NCBI RefSeq assembly: GCF_030272615.1 | Contig: NC_081410.1 | Span: 503,618,942-503,682,941, forward strand | Direction of reading: 5' to 3' | Origin: Cryptomeria japonica | Taxonomy: Eukaryota > Streptophyta > Pinopsida > Cupressales > Cupressaceae | Length of the DNA: 64,000 nt | In this document: positions 1 through 11,345 of the stretch, piece by piece | Layout of the letters: every line of letters begins with the position of its first letter | Position numbering within the stretch: position 1 is the stretch's first letter | Notes under the pieces: generated by a model | Seen by the model: only the letters and a program-made list of their open reading frames with translations | The model's database searches: none | What the model was told of the DNA's origin: nothing | Made by a program: the position numbers and the translations under genes

Positions 1-1364
1 TAGAGCCATGCCACGTGACGACGTGATGCGGGGTGATGTCGAGGTGCACACTGCTATGCCATGTGGATGTGTGACTTGGCCACACCACATGATGAGCTAC
101 TAGGATAGCTAGACGATTGTTCCTTCCTTCCTCGTTGGTGGCTAGCTATTAGTCACGTAGTGATGTAATGTGCAATTATGATTTTCTTTTAATTATTTAT
201 TTATTTCCTTGTGGGCCAGCAATTTATTTTACCTTGACCTTGACAATTTAGCCACGATCTTGCAATTTTGATCTTACTTGACTTGATGTTGCAAATCCGG
301 AAATTATTTTCTTGTCTTATTGTTGGAATTGACAATTATGGTCTTTATTCTTTTGTACTTTGGTGGCTAAACCGGTTTATCCTTGTGGTTTTCGTATGCT
401 GGTCTTGTGTTGCAATGTGAATTCCTCTCCAAGAACGTAGGAGACGGGCTTGGATGAGTGTATACGAGGAAGTAGACGCAGGGAACCTTGAGGATGGAGG
501 TATGTGAGGCTGTGAAACAGCTAGGATCCACTACCTACCTATGAGTGGTGACTATCTCTTGGAGGCTAAACACCTTACACAACAAGGGATATTCACGAGG
601 GACTTGTATGGAAGGTAGCACCGCTATGGTGTACCCTAGCACCATCAAGCCCTCGAGTGAGATGTTGGACATTTGTTGATCATGTATTTATTCTGAGAGC
701 AGGCATAGAGATGTGGATCATATATGTTACTTTTGACCGAGCATTAGACATGCTCACATGTGGCCTATTGTGTTGTGCAAACCAGTCTTGTGGATGGATA
801 TTATGTGTAATCATGGATTAAATGGTATTAACTTGTCACTATGTTATGGGGCATAGTCATTGGAAAGGTTCTTGTATGTCTGAAAAGTGTAAACAATTGA
901 GTTCTTACGTTGCTCTTATTTGTTGAAAAGTTAACTTGGTTGTAGAAATTGATATTTGAAGCTAGTTCTATGCAATAAAGTTTTGTGAAAGAGATGGATT
1001 GGTGAAAGAAATTGACATTGAGAGCATATTTTCTTGTCATGTTTGATAAATGAGTATGATAACTGTGTCTATATATTTTAAATTGCTTAAATTTGGTGTA
1101 ATAAAAAGGGAAAATGTCTCGTTTCTCTACTATGATTGTGTGTAAATTATAGAATATTTGAAGATGTGGATGATGTTAGATGCATTTTTGTTCATGGATG
1201 ATGACACTTGTAGAGAATTTATGAATAATGTTCTAAGTTGATGGCAAAATAGTTGGTTGTGCAAATTGATGATTGTTAATTAAGTTTAAGGGCTAATAAG
1301 TGTTGCAGGATTTCCGTTTAGCTTTGCGACTTCCAGGAGTAAGTCGGAGCCTAGGGGGGGAGAA
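1..1364 (+). mobile_element. 3' internal tail of a Ty3/gypsy element (D), non-coding
   Basis: This stretch lies immediately upstream of a polypurine tract and a TGTAATGCCC LTR start, so it should be the 3' end of the internal region of a plus-strand gypsy element whose body lies left of the window. I see no integrase, chromodomain or other recognisable coding sequence. The only longer ORF (828-1040, minus strand) has no recognisable motif. Either this is a long 3' untranslated tail, or the coding end has been replaced by unrelated DNA. Confidence 0.5.
1351..1364 (+). other. polypurine tract of element D
   Basis: The sequence ctaggggggggaga ending in aa directly precedes the LTR start TGTAATGCCC. 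A G-rich purine run touching the 3' LTR is the plus-strand primer site of LTR retrotransposons, and it sets the element's orientation as plus. Confidence 0.75.
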
Positions 1365-4300
1365 TGTAATGCCCATACCCTAGCCGGACTTGTAAAAACT
1401 CGTTTGACCTTGATTGACTTCCTATGTGGCATCCTTGAATGGTAGGTTAACCGTGATGCAATGTGTAGTTTAGATAATATAAATAACTGTGCATACTTAT
1501 TATTGTGCTTTTGCATCGATTCTCATGTAAATGTAATTGTTCCTAACCCTTGTGATAAATCTTGAGCTAATGCCTTCTTTGAATATGTATATGTATATGC
1601 ATGCTTGTATGAATTCATGGGTGCAACAGATTGCAGGTACAACACAGCTTAGGGCAAGGTTCATCTCCTTTGGGATTTGCAAGGTTGAGTATGCCTCCTT
1701 CATCTTTAGAATTCGGATTTGGTGGTCATATAACTCTCGTCTTGCCTTAGCCATGGTTAGGTGAGCATCGTGTGTGGATTCGTGGGGCTTGCTTTTCATT
1801 GGGATGCATGTCGAGAGATTTGGAGGACTTCCTCGATTTGCATGCCTTGCGCGAGGTAAGTGGAGTTTGTTATCCTAAGTATTAAATTCAATTTAATGAG
1901 TAAACGTACACATTAGTGATATAGAAATTTAAATAGGTAGTTTCTTCTATATGAGTAATTGTTAATTTAAAGGGATTGCTTTAATTATTATTGTAGAAAG
2001 CTTAAGGTATTTAACTTGGGTTAGTGTGCTCATTTATGCATTTGTAACATTTACGCATTTGTAGTTGAGAAATTAGAATAAATAAGACTCTTGCATTAGA
2101 TTAGTCATTTATTTAAAAATGTCGCTTTACTACGTTATAGCGAATTAATTTAATAGCTAATTTTAAAATAACGAATTTATTGAGTTATGCGTTTTAGAAA
2201 GGAAAAAAATTTAAAAGTCAATTGAGAAATAGAAATAAATTAATCATTTTCGCATGTTGGAAGAAAAAGGGTAAATTATTATTATTTAAAAGAAATTATT
2301 TCCTTTTTACTTGTATAGTTGATATAGTATAAAAAGATTGATTTTTTTTTTAGAAAATTAAATTAATCAAAACGCCTTACCTGGTCAATAGTTCCGAAAT
2401 AGAAAAGTAGGCCTAAATTGATATTGAGAGATTAAAATTAGATATTAAATAAGAAACAGAAGCGTGTTAATTTTAATGAGAATAAAACAAGTTAGATTTA
2501 TTGAGTAATGGAAAATAATGATTTCCATTCTCATGTTTCTTTTATTTAAAAAAAAAAAAAATGCCTAATTTCGAAATTGAAAATTAGGGCAAAAATAGGG
2601 TTTCTCATTTTTTTAAACTAGTTGGGAAATGTTTTTGGGGGTTCTTGGCTTTTGGTCATTTTTTTTGGAAGAACATGGTTTTTGCAAGAGAGATTGGGGA
2701 TTTTGGACAAAGATGGAGTTTTAGAGCAGCAGATTTGGGGGCTCATCATCAAAATCTTTCCAGGAAAGCTTGTTGAGGTAGGAATCTCTTTTATCAATTT
2801 GTTCAAGTTGTTTTTTTAACAAAAAAAAAAGAAAGAAAAGAGGCTTGTATGTTGTTCTTGCAATTTTTGTTTTCAGATTTTCCATTGTTTGCCATGAGAA
2901 GTTTCTTGTAGAAAAAAAAAAATTGTTAAAAATTTGTTTCGATGGATCTTTGTGTGAGAAGAGATCTTCCTTGTGCCAAAGATTTGCTTAATGAGAGGGT
3001 TATTCAACAATTTCTTCTATTATTTTGATACCCTTGTCATTCAAAAAAAAAAGGAGAAAAAAATGGCTATGACTGTGATTGTTTTTCAAAATGGGGTTTG
3101 CTGGAAAATATTGTAAATTCGTGTTTTCAAACTGTGTGTTTGATGAGTCATTCATCCTTTTTGTAATACTTACATATATTGTTTTTTTAAAAAAAAAATA
3201 TATATATATTCATTTAGTAAATTGTTGACTGCATTCTGGCAGTTTTGGTCTGGGTCTGGTATTGTTATTTTACCAGAGATTTCTTTTAAAAAAAAAATAA
3301 AATAAAATGAAAAAAAAAATATAAAAAAAAATAAATTTTTATACCCCCATCGCTGGGAGGAAACATGGCTGCCACGGGTAGCAACTGCTACCAGTTGGTA
3401 GCAGCGCTACCACTAGTAGAACTGCTACCAAATGGTAGTAGCGCTACCAAGGGTAGCGGCCTGCTACCATTTGGTAGCAGCGCTACCAATGGTAGTGTGG
3501 GCTACCAAAGGGGGGGGGGCCACATGGGGTCCACGTGGGAACCCCAAAACTTGTTCTATTTTTATTTATTTATTTTAATATTTATTTTATTTATGGTTCT
3601 GCCGAAATAATAGTAAGTAAATTAAAAAAATAAAAAAATAAATAACAATATTAAATGGAGTTTATTAAATTATTTAAATTTAGTTATTCTTTCTTTATTC
3701 ATTTAATATTATTTAATTTGTGTATTAAATAATATTTAGGGTTATATTATTGATATTTAGATAACTCATGTAGAAATATATGTTATAAATCATATATTGA
3801 TTTTTCTTACATTCTGAATTTATATATATGTATATATAGCAATATTAATTAGTAATTATGGATAAATGTGGGCGTTATTTCTAATTGGTTAAATATAACT
3901 TGAGGATTCACGTGTACATGCTTCATATATATACGCAAGAAATTTATAAATCAATGGGGAGCGTTTTCTTTAATTTCAAAGTCTTCCATCAAGTATGTTT
4001 TCTTTTGAATAGGGTATGGTTGTGTTGCAAGAGAGGGGTACTAGTGTATAGTTCTAGACAACATGTCAGTGATGTTTATCTAAGGATTAAGTAAAATACC
4101 CGGACGAGAAATGCTTACATTTATGTGAACTTAGTTGGAAAACTTGTAGAGATGTATTTACTGACCGAAATGGTCATTTGTAGTATGGTTGTGATCGCCT
4201 AAAAGGCAAGATTGTAAAAGACATGTAAATATGTAACCTTAACTATATTAAATGCTAGAGGGGTCTTGCAGTTGAGCAGACCCGGAGATGTAGCCCTTTA

Positions 4301-5846
4301 GGGGTGAACTCCAAGATCATATCTGTGTTATGCGATGTTTTTTGGCTTACTTTGTTTTATGCTTTAAATTACCATGGATGGTTGTATTCTTGCATAAGTG
4401 TGTGGTGGAAATTTAATGAATTCAAATCTAAGTGCATAACATTATTCATCTGGATAAATGTAGTTATTTAGGTTCATAAAACATTGTAAATTATGATGAT
4501 GGCATAGTATCTAAAACATTGTAATTAAAGTTGTGGAAAAAGTATTTTGATAAGGTTAATCAAACAGAGTAATAGTGGAAAGAATCTTGCTAGGTTACAT
4601 AATTGGATTAGCTTGTTATTAAGCATGCAAATTGAACAAATGAGTATGGGAAAACAAAGATAGAATTAACGTTATAATTTCTAAGTTGGATTCTAAAGGA
4701 TGATCAACATATAGGTAATTACTTTTATCTTCTTAAATGAGCAACGCCATGTTAATTATATTCCACTATATTAGATGAATATATTTAGTCATTTATGTTG
4801 TAATTATAACCAATAATCCTCACCAGATTAATTTGATAATTGTGTGGACTCAACTAGATATCCATGTTATAACCCTTATAAAAAAAAAAGAATCCCTTAT
4901 GATTGCTAAAATTGAACTAACATGGGAAATAATTGATTTGTTGTTTATACATTAAATCTTCGTAAAAGTATCTCTCATATTAACTTCATTTAACAAAAAA
5001 AAAGAGTGATATGCAATAAGAAATTTGTATTTTAATCCCAATAGAATAATGTCACTATGATATTATTATTCAAATCTTGAAATGATGAATATCATCTAGC
5101 TAACGATATTTTAATTTAAAGAATGCTCTCGTGTGAGCTAATACACACCCACCTTAATGAAATTAGTCCATTTATTTGCATTGCCAACACTTCAAATGAA
5201 TTCTATGGCTACTCACATTTTATCTTTCATATAAGAACTACAACTCATTAGTTGGCTATGCATGAAATCAAATGAAGGGACCTCACTCTATTAATTGTAG
5301 TTAATCCTTAATGAATGAATCTCGTCTGATTAACCATACTTTTAATATTTAAGAAAGATATCGATTGTGGGTGGTTACCTTAAACCCAAATGAATGAACT
5401 CCATTATATTAAACGCATGAACCTTTTTGGAGGCCTCTTAATGTAATTATGAATTAAAGTGCAATGAATAAATAACTTCTCAATGGCCTCCTAACCACCC
5501 AAAGTAAATGAACGCTTCCTAAAGTTATAAGATGTCAAACCATTGAACACATATATAATCAAGATCTATGCATATTCTCGTAATTAAGATATCCAGTTTT
5601 ATGGATCTAATGACGCAAGTTGAGTTAGGTGTAAGGTTATGTAATCGCGTTAGGAAACTCCTTAGGATCGTTTTAGCCTTCCGCTGTGTTATCTAGTTAG
5701 AGATAACTTTGAGATAATTTCAATCTATCTTAATATTGTAACTTCTCATTAATGCTCTTAATTATTATTAAAAAAAAATAAAAATTTACACTCTAATTGA
5801 GTGTTTTTAACTTAAACCCTTAGGGGTTTCCTGGTGGGGCATTACA
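1365..5846 (+). mobile_element. ~4.48-kb 3' LTR of Ty3/gypsy element D
   Basis: The left end reads TGTAATGCCC and the right end GGGCATTACA, perfect inverted termini in the TG...CA form expected for an LTR. The right end abuts copia gag DNA of a different element, a clean insertion boundary. Around 4260-4330 there is a block (agacccggagatgtagccc, then ggggtgaactccaagatca) that resembles U3/R sequence of Del/Tekay-type chromoviruses, from memory of such LTRs. The length is very large for an LTR; an undetected nested insertion in the AT-rich 4340-5640 part is possible. The interior contains several poly(A) and TA runs (2540-3330) and no credible gene. Confidence 0.72.
3374..3512. repeat. cluster of GGTAGC/GCTACC palindromic units inside the D LTR
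   Basis: Within about 140 bp the hexamers GGTAGC (or GGTAGT) and GCTACC alternate at least five times with 2-13-bp spacers, for example GGTAGCAACTGCTACC and GGTAGCAGCGCTACC. Each pair can form a short hairpin, and neighbouring units can pair with one another. The surrounding LTR is AT-rich, so this GC-rich block stands out. The 81-aa ORF across it (3365-3610) has a repeat-derived composition and I do not call it a gene. Confidence 0.75.
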
Positions 5847-5851
5847 TCTCT

Positions 5852-6600
5852 TTACTGTTCTTCCATCTCTCTCGTTTCTCTTTCATATCTGGAAACCCTA
5901 GTTGAACTTTCTCTCGAATCATACTTCTGCTTGCCAGATACAGTAGCTTTAAATGCAGTCTTAGTTTTACTATGTGATTCTCCAAGTTTTCTCAACTCAA
6001 AAGCAACAAGCTTACCAACCAACATATCTCTTGTCACAGTTGTCACCGTCTAAATCTCATCAATAGCAACAACTTTATGTTTATAAGAAGGAGGCAAAGA
6101 TCTTAATACTTTAGCCACAATCTCATCTTCTTCAAGAACTCCACCGACACATATAATGTTCAAAACAAGATCATTCACTTTAGCCATAAAGGATGAAATA
6201 TTTTCATCTTCTCCCATCTTCAGCATCACATACTTTTTTTTTAAGATTTTCAACTAAGCAACTTTTACATGTTTATCTCCTTAATATAGGGTTTCAAGAT
6301 TCTCCCAAATCTCATGTGAAGTCTATGATCCCATCACATTAGTCATCTTTGCATCAGTCAAGACACTCAACAATGATTCCTTAGCTCTAATATTATGTTC
6401 AACATCCTTGATCTCAGCTGCAATAATAGGACCATTCACAGGGACAATGTATGCATTCTTTGTAATCTTCTAATAATCTTCTTGAAGACAGTTCAAGTGC
6501 ACTTCCATCCAGTTCTTCCATATAGAGTAATTAGTTCCATCAAATCTTGAAAACAACTACTTCCATCCCGGATCTCTCCAAGCGGTCAATCTCCTTCTAG
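5852..6600 (-). pseudogene. Ty1/copia gag (UBN2/DUF4219-type), decayed, element C
   Basis: Read on the minus strand from the primer-binding site, one frame gives a copia capsid domain: FDGTNYSIWKNWMEVHLN near the start, then KESLLSVLTDAKM, SHEIWENLETLY, YVMLKMGEDENISSFMAKVN and LRSLPPSYKHKVVAID. These are hallmark blocks of plant copia gag, the capsid protein of cytoplasmic virus-like particles. The frame holds five stops, and each sits where a glutamine is expected (TAG or TAA for CAG or CAA). The gene breaks off at 5846, where the LTR of element D begins, so zinc knuckle and pol are missing from this side. Non-functional. Confidence 0.85.
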
Positions 6601-6608
6601 AGGATCTA

Positions 6609-6620
6609 GCTCTGATACTA
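6609..6620 (-). other. primer-binding site of element C (tRNA-Met type)
   Basis: The reverse complement reads TAGTATCAGAGC, one base from TGGTATCAGAGC, the complement of the initiator tRNA-Met 3' end used by most plant copia elements. It lies two bases inside the LTR border, between the LTR and the gag remnant. Confidence 0.85.
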
Positions 6621-6622
6621 AT

Positions 6623-7923
6623 TGTTGATAGCAGGGCAACAACAATGCATGAAAACTGAGAGGGGGGGGGGGTGAATTAGTTTTCACCAAACTCAACCAA
6701 ATTAACCTTAACTTTATATTTGATTAAGAAAAACAATAACATAAATAATCACCACTTCAACAACACACATAACACATGCATTTTTTATGTGGAAAACCTA
6801 GTTAAAGGAAAAACCATGGTGCAAACCTACCTACAATGAGATGATACTCTGTAGTAGTATGTATAAATATTACAATGGGGAATGCACATGCATTCAAGCA
6901 CACTACCTAGATCTCACTACTAAAAAAAAAGAAGGGCTACAACTTTAAGGAAGGCTCACTACCTTACAAAGATCGAAAAACAATCCGGATTACATGAATT
7001 GAAGAAAAAGCATCTCCAAATGCCTAATTACAGTTCTGGTTAAGCACAATGTCCACACAACTCTTCTCTTCTCTTCTCCACTACCGAATGGTATATTTGC
7101 TTGTTTTCACATATATCAACCTTAGACATTTGAAAACATGCAACTAACATGATCGCAACACTTATTTATACAACATTAACCTTAAGGTCAGCTCAACACA
7201 TAAGACCTAATTACAAAATCACATCACATGATACATTAATCAATAACCGTACCAATACAATGTTGGGAAGGACATAGCATGGGCCCAAATCAAATCCTTG
7301 AACATGCTACACCATCAAATAATTCACCAAGATCATCTACAACATGCTACACCATCAAATATATCACATAACATGAAGAATACCACTAGACCAATAAAAT
7401 ATTCAATAACACGCACCACAATCAACATGGACCACCAAAATGCATAGAACATGATCAGAGAACATCAACAAGCAACATGATTTCCACCATAATAAGTTGG
7501 ATAACAAGATTCATCATTACTACATTACCGGAGCTCAAGAACACCAACTAACAAATTGAAAGATACACTTGCAAAGCTCCAAATCATGAACCATCCAATT
7601 AGAGGATACACATGAATGTCCCAAACAATCTCCAAAATGCGCAACTCAAGATATAATCATTTTAGGGCAATATGGATAAAATACCACAACTCTGCAACAC
7701 AGAACACTGAAAAAACCAGTCCACATATCAGACCTCATAACTCAATCAAATCACCATGTAGCATTAGGAAACTCATACTCAATCAACTAGAGATAAGTAT
7801 CTCGAAACCCATTAAATTGCATCAGCACATCTACAACAGATCACCAAAACAACTTTTTGCAACAAACCAATTCTCTGCAACACAAGAATATGTTGACATC
7901 AGTGACAACAATACATTCCAACA
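6623..7923 (-). mobile_element. 5' LTR of copia element C
   Basis: The LTR runs from TGTTGATAGC at 6623 to TTCCAACA at 7923, giving TGTTG/CAACA inverted ends. It sits next to the PBS on its left, and the satellite begins on its right. Near its U5 end (6651-6685) it carries the C-rich-loop hairpin described separately. The ORF at 7616-7930 lies in the LTR and shows no known domain. The partner LTR is not in the window. Confidence 0.75.
6651..6685 (-). other. U5 hairpin with poly-C loop, element C
   Basis: The arms GAAAACT (6651-6657) and AGTTTTC (6679-6685) are exact reverse complements. On the element's sense strand the loop is TTCA, ten C residues, then TCTC. Equivalent hairpins with different stem sequences occur at the same place in the solo LTR and in the B-family LTRs. 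Confidence 0.7.
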
Positions 7924-8591
7924 GCTCTAATATCCAACTATTTGTGCCCATGAAAAACATAATGAAAGCTAGGGTATATTGCAACTTTCCATTGAATGCA
8001 TCTAATGCTTTTTGTTGCAACAAAAAAGGTCTCAAGAAGAGCAAATGGATTTGAGTATTCAAAATTTGAGAGAGGTTATTAGAGATAGGAATCACACAAC
8101 CCTATAGGTTTAGGTGGCTCATTCATATGCTCCATAGATTATGAGAAATGTGCCATCAAAGTTTGACAACTTTTGTACTTAGGACACTTAAGATAATGTG
8201 TGACTAGGGTATGGCCCAGAATGTTTGAGCAACTTGGCAAGCAAAATAGAACCATTCATAGCATAAACATGCCCTCCTATATGGTCTCATGTTGACAGTT
8301 TGTGCCTACTATGAAAAAAAGGAAAGTTAGGGTATATTACAACTTTACATAGAATGCATATGATGCATTTTGGGATAGCAAAAAAGGTTTTGAGATAGGA
8401 AAATGCATTCAATTATTAAAAATATGAGAGAGGTTATTAGAGAGGCATATGACACAACCCCATAGGTTCAAATGGATTGTTTATATGTGTCATAGATTTT
8501 GACAAATGTATCGTCAAAGTTTGATAATTTTCACACTTAGGGAACTCAAGAGAATGTGTGACTAAGGTATGGCCCATATTGTTTTGGTGAC
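7924..8591. repeat. ~357-bp tandem satellite, left block
   Basis: The anchor phrase gaaag(c/t)tagggtatatt occurs at 7964 and 8322, 358 bp apart, with recurring phrases such as gagaggttattagagag and ctagggtatggccc in fixed order. The left edge is the end of the C LTR and the right edge is the solo LTR. No coding potential is evident. Confidence 0.88.
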
Positions 8592-9563
8592 TATTGGCAA
8601 TTTTCACTCATCTTGTGACTTTCGGTAGTTGCTTATTGGTCTAGGGTTTTCATTGATGGCAACTCTTCTTGGTGATTCAATCTGATGACCATGATTCATT
8701 GTATCTGGAAGCAAGAGCTAACTAGTAGGCAGTTAACCAGTAAAACATGGCATCTCAGTATTGCTTTGGTCCGGAATGATTTCCGATAATTGCGGTGTTT
8801 TTGGTGATTGATTTTGTGATCTCAGTGAATGGGAAGATCCTTAGGAAGTGTGTGATTATAATATTTTGGTTCGGTGCTATGTTTTGTTCAAGATTGAAGT
8901 CGACATGTGACCACATGTTACTCTTCTTGAAACCAACTTGAAGGAGATTACTTTTATGTTAAGACCATATATATAAGATTGATTTGGCGATTAGTTTTTG
9001 GTGTAATACTAGTGTGGTGGTCCATTTTGGTGCGATTGAGTTTATTTTCACATGCGCATTTGGTTTACAGATAATCTAGTAGCTAACTAAGATAGAAACA
9101 GAGTATTTGTAGAGCGAGTACAGTCAAAGACCTAATTCTTAATCGGAACTCATTCTTGCATTGTTAGATCCTATCTTAGAGTTAATTTTACTGTATTTTC
9201 TCATTGTAATCAAATTGTAAGTCAATGAGACTTCCCTGAATTTTGTAGCCTTCCGATTAATTATAATTGAGCAGCGAGCTCTAGGCAGTGAGCCTGAATG
9301 CAAGTGAATTCCCCATCTGTGTAATATTTATGTAGTCCTGGCCATAGTATATGAATATTGTGGGTTCCATCCCCACCGTGGTTTTTTCTTTTTCGGGTTT
9401 CCATATAAAAATTCTGATGTTGTGGATCTATGATTTATTTGTTGCTTGTTTATGTTCTTTTCTGTTATGCATTGCTAACCGGTGGATAAAGAATAAGTTT
9501 GTGGATTTTATTTCCAACAGATCACTGATTCACCCCCCCTCTCAATGATCTCTGATTCTAACA
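8592..9563 (+). mobile_element. solo copia-type LTR inserted in the satellite
   Basis: The segment starts TATTGGCAAT (TGTTGGC with one transition) and ends GATTCTAACA, matching the start and end of the B-family LTRs. The flanks are GTGAC (8587-8591) and ATGAC (9564-9568), a five-base target duplication with one mismatch. Removing it restores the satellite period (359 bp between anchors 8322 and 9658). No PBS, internal DNA or second LTR is present, so this is a solo LTR left by LTR-LTR recombination. The U5 hairpin (arms GATCA 9520-9524 and TGATC 9546-9550) encloses a C7 loop. Confidence 0.82.
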
Positions 9564-10259
9564 ATGACATGGTAAGTAAAATAGGGGCATGCCTCACATA
9601 AAAAATAACCTATCAAATGCACTCACACTAATTATTTGTGGCCATGAGGAACATAATGAAATTTAGGGTATATCACAACTTTTCATTGAATGCATATGGC
9701 ACATTTTGATGTAGCAAAACAAGTCTTGGAATGATAAGTGGATTTGATTATTAAAAATATAAGAGAGGTTATTGGAGAGGATAATTACACAACCTCATGG
9801 GTTTAGATGACTCATTCATATGTGTCATATATTTTGAGAAACATGCCATCAAAAATTGACAATTTTCACACTTAGGGCACTCAAGAGTATGCATGACTAG
9901 GGTATGGCCTAAAACATTTAGGTAACTTGGTGAATGAAATAGGGGCATAAGTAGAATAAATATATCCTCCTAGATGTTCTTGAATTGATGATTTATGGAC
10001 CTAACAAACAACATGAAAGTTAGGGAATATTAAAACTTTTTGTTGAATGGATATGATGCATTTTGGCGCAGTAAAAAATGTCTCGACATGTACAAATGGA
10101 TTTGAGCATTTTAAATATAAGAGAGATTATTGGATAGGAACATCAAATAACCCCATAGTTTTAGATGACTCATTCGTATGTACCATAGATTATGAGAAAC
10201 AATCTGTCAAAGTTTGACAGTTTTCACACTTAGGGCACTCAATAGAATGTGTGGCTAGG
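9564..10259. repeat. ~357-bp tandem satellite, middle block
   Basis: Anchors lie at 9658 and 10015, 357 bp apart. The block is bounded by the solo LTR and by A1. The last five bases, ctagg (10255-10259), are duplicated at 18122-18126 and form the A1 target-site duplication. Confidence 0.88.
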
Positions 10260-10626
10260 TGTAAAGCGGAAAAATCGAACCCTAGTTGTTCTCCCCTCCC
10301 CAACTCCAAGGAGAGAGAAGGGAGAGTCACTAGGGTTGATGGTTTTCACTTAGGGGAGACTTTACATTCAAAAGAGGGGTTGAAACCCACAAGATCCAAT
10401 CCCACGCAATGCAAGATTGGATTCTATATGAGTTTCAAGGGTTGTGATAGCAAGGATACCCTCTTTTGTAAAGAATGTAGATAGAAAGATTGAACTAGGA
10501 ATGCATGTAAAGTAGGAAAGATTCGCGTATAAACAGAGATAGGGATATGGGATGAAGCTGCAGACCTGGAATTAGCAGTAAAATGTCGAGATGGTGTTGT
10601 TCTGCAAATTTGAGCGAAAGTTGATG

Positions 10627-10656
10627 GGACGATGGCGCCCGGCGTGCACACGGTCC
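10627..10656 (-). other. GGACC-type hairpin in the A1 3' LTR
   Basis: Plus-strand arms GGACGATG and CACGGTCC enclose a 14-base loop. It is the LTR copy of a hairpin repeated in the A-family leader. The arms here have two imperfect positions compared with the perfect leader copy at 15831. Confidence 0.6.
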
Positions 10657-10783
10657 TCCGAAAAATCCGCGAAACGAAGGTGGATCTGTTCGTCTCTGCA
10701 CAAGGATTCCAGATCTTCAATTACAGCCGTGTACCTGCAACCTACACACAGAAAAGAGAGGACGATTGGGGGGTTAGGGATGA

Positions 10784-10808
10784 GGGGTTTGCCTTTAGGT
10801 CAAACCCC
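10784..10808 (-). other. GGGGTTTG/CAAACCCC hairpin in the A1 3' LTR
   Basis: The arms GGGGTTTG and CAAACCCC are perfect reverse complements, and CCT/AGG extends the stem. Equivalents occur at 17412-17436 (A1 5' LTR), 45939-45964 and 59104-59128 (A3) and about 25525-25546 (A2, weaker). Confidence 0.7.
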
Positions 10809-11125
10809 AGTTTTGGAATTAACCAAGAAATGAGAATGCTGTAAATGTAAATGTTTGTATTGTAAACAAGTACTGATACCTTATTGTAAGAATGTTTGTA
10901 TTCTTACATGCGAAGGTGTAAATGTTGTTGTATGTTGTATGTTGTATGTTGTAAGTGATCTCCTCTTCAATGGTTGAATCCTTGTCTTGAATGCAACACT
11001 TAGCCTTGAATGGAGACTTAGAATGATTAATTGCTTGAAGGAATGCTTGAATGCTTGAATGCTTGAATGTTTGAATATTGCTTCCCGCCTTTTTTCCATC
11101 TCCCAAAATGAGAGAGGAAATGCAG

Positions 11126-11133
11126 TTTTTATA
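11126..11133 (-). promoter_or_regulatory. TATA box of the A1 LTR
   Basis: The minus strand reads TATAAAAA, followed by a pyrimidine-rich tcctctctcatttt block. TATA boxes at the equivalent place occur in the other A1 LTR (17731-17738), A2 (25185-25192), A3 (45599-45605) and A0 (23328-23335). Transcription would start about 30 bp further in the element sense, which places the downstream LTR hairpins in the RNA. Confidence 0.65.
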
Positions 11134-11256
11134 CTTGTCAATTAGGGTTGAAAGACTGATTTTCCCGACCTTAGGCCGACCAGGAAATGTTATTTTCTAA
11201 TTTGCAAACTTAAAGACCCGAAGCCCCAAAAGAGAGCGGGCCCAAAATAGGGCCAG

Positions 11257-11345
11257 GGACCAGGGTGCTGGGCGCCATGGTCCTGGGGGACCAGGGCGCT
11301 AGGTGCCCTAGTCCTGAAGGACGAGGGCACTAGGCGCCATGGTCC
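11257..11345 (-). repeat. three tandem GGACC...GGTCC hairpin units in A1 U3
   Basis: Three ~30-bp units each have the shape GGACCA, a GC-rich core (like GGGCGCTGGGCGCC), TGGTCC. The second and third units carry changes in one arm. The same triplet is at 17862-17950 in the other LTR. The units resemble the leader hairpins, as if one hairpin module had been reused. Confidence 0.7.

Noticed and set aside
1-1364. A host gene left of the D LTR
   Set aside because: No extended frame or splice-compatible coding pattern; the polypurine tract explains it as element DNA.
3365-3610. An 81-codon ORF over the GGTAGC cluster
   Set aside because: Its sequence is produced by the palindromic repeats and ends in AT-rich DNA; no sign of a real protein.
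7924-8591. Repeated blocks as a possible CRISPR-like array
   Set aside because: The unit is ~357 bp with no short identical repeats and unique spacers; it is an ordinary tandem satellite in plant DNA.
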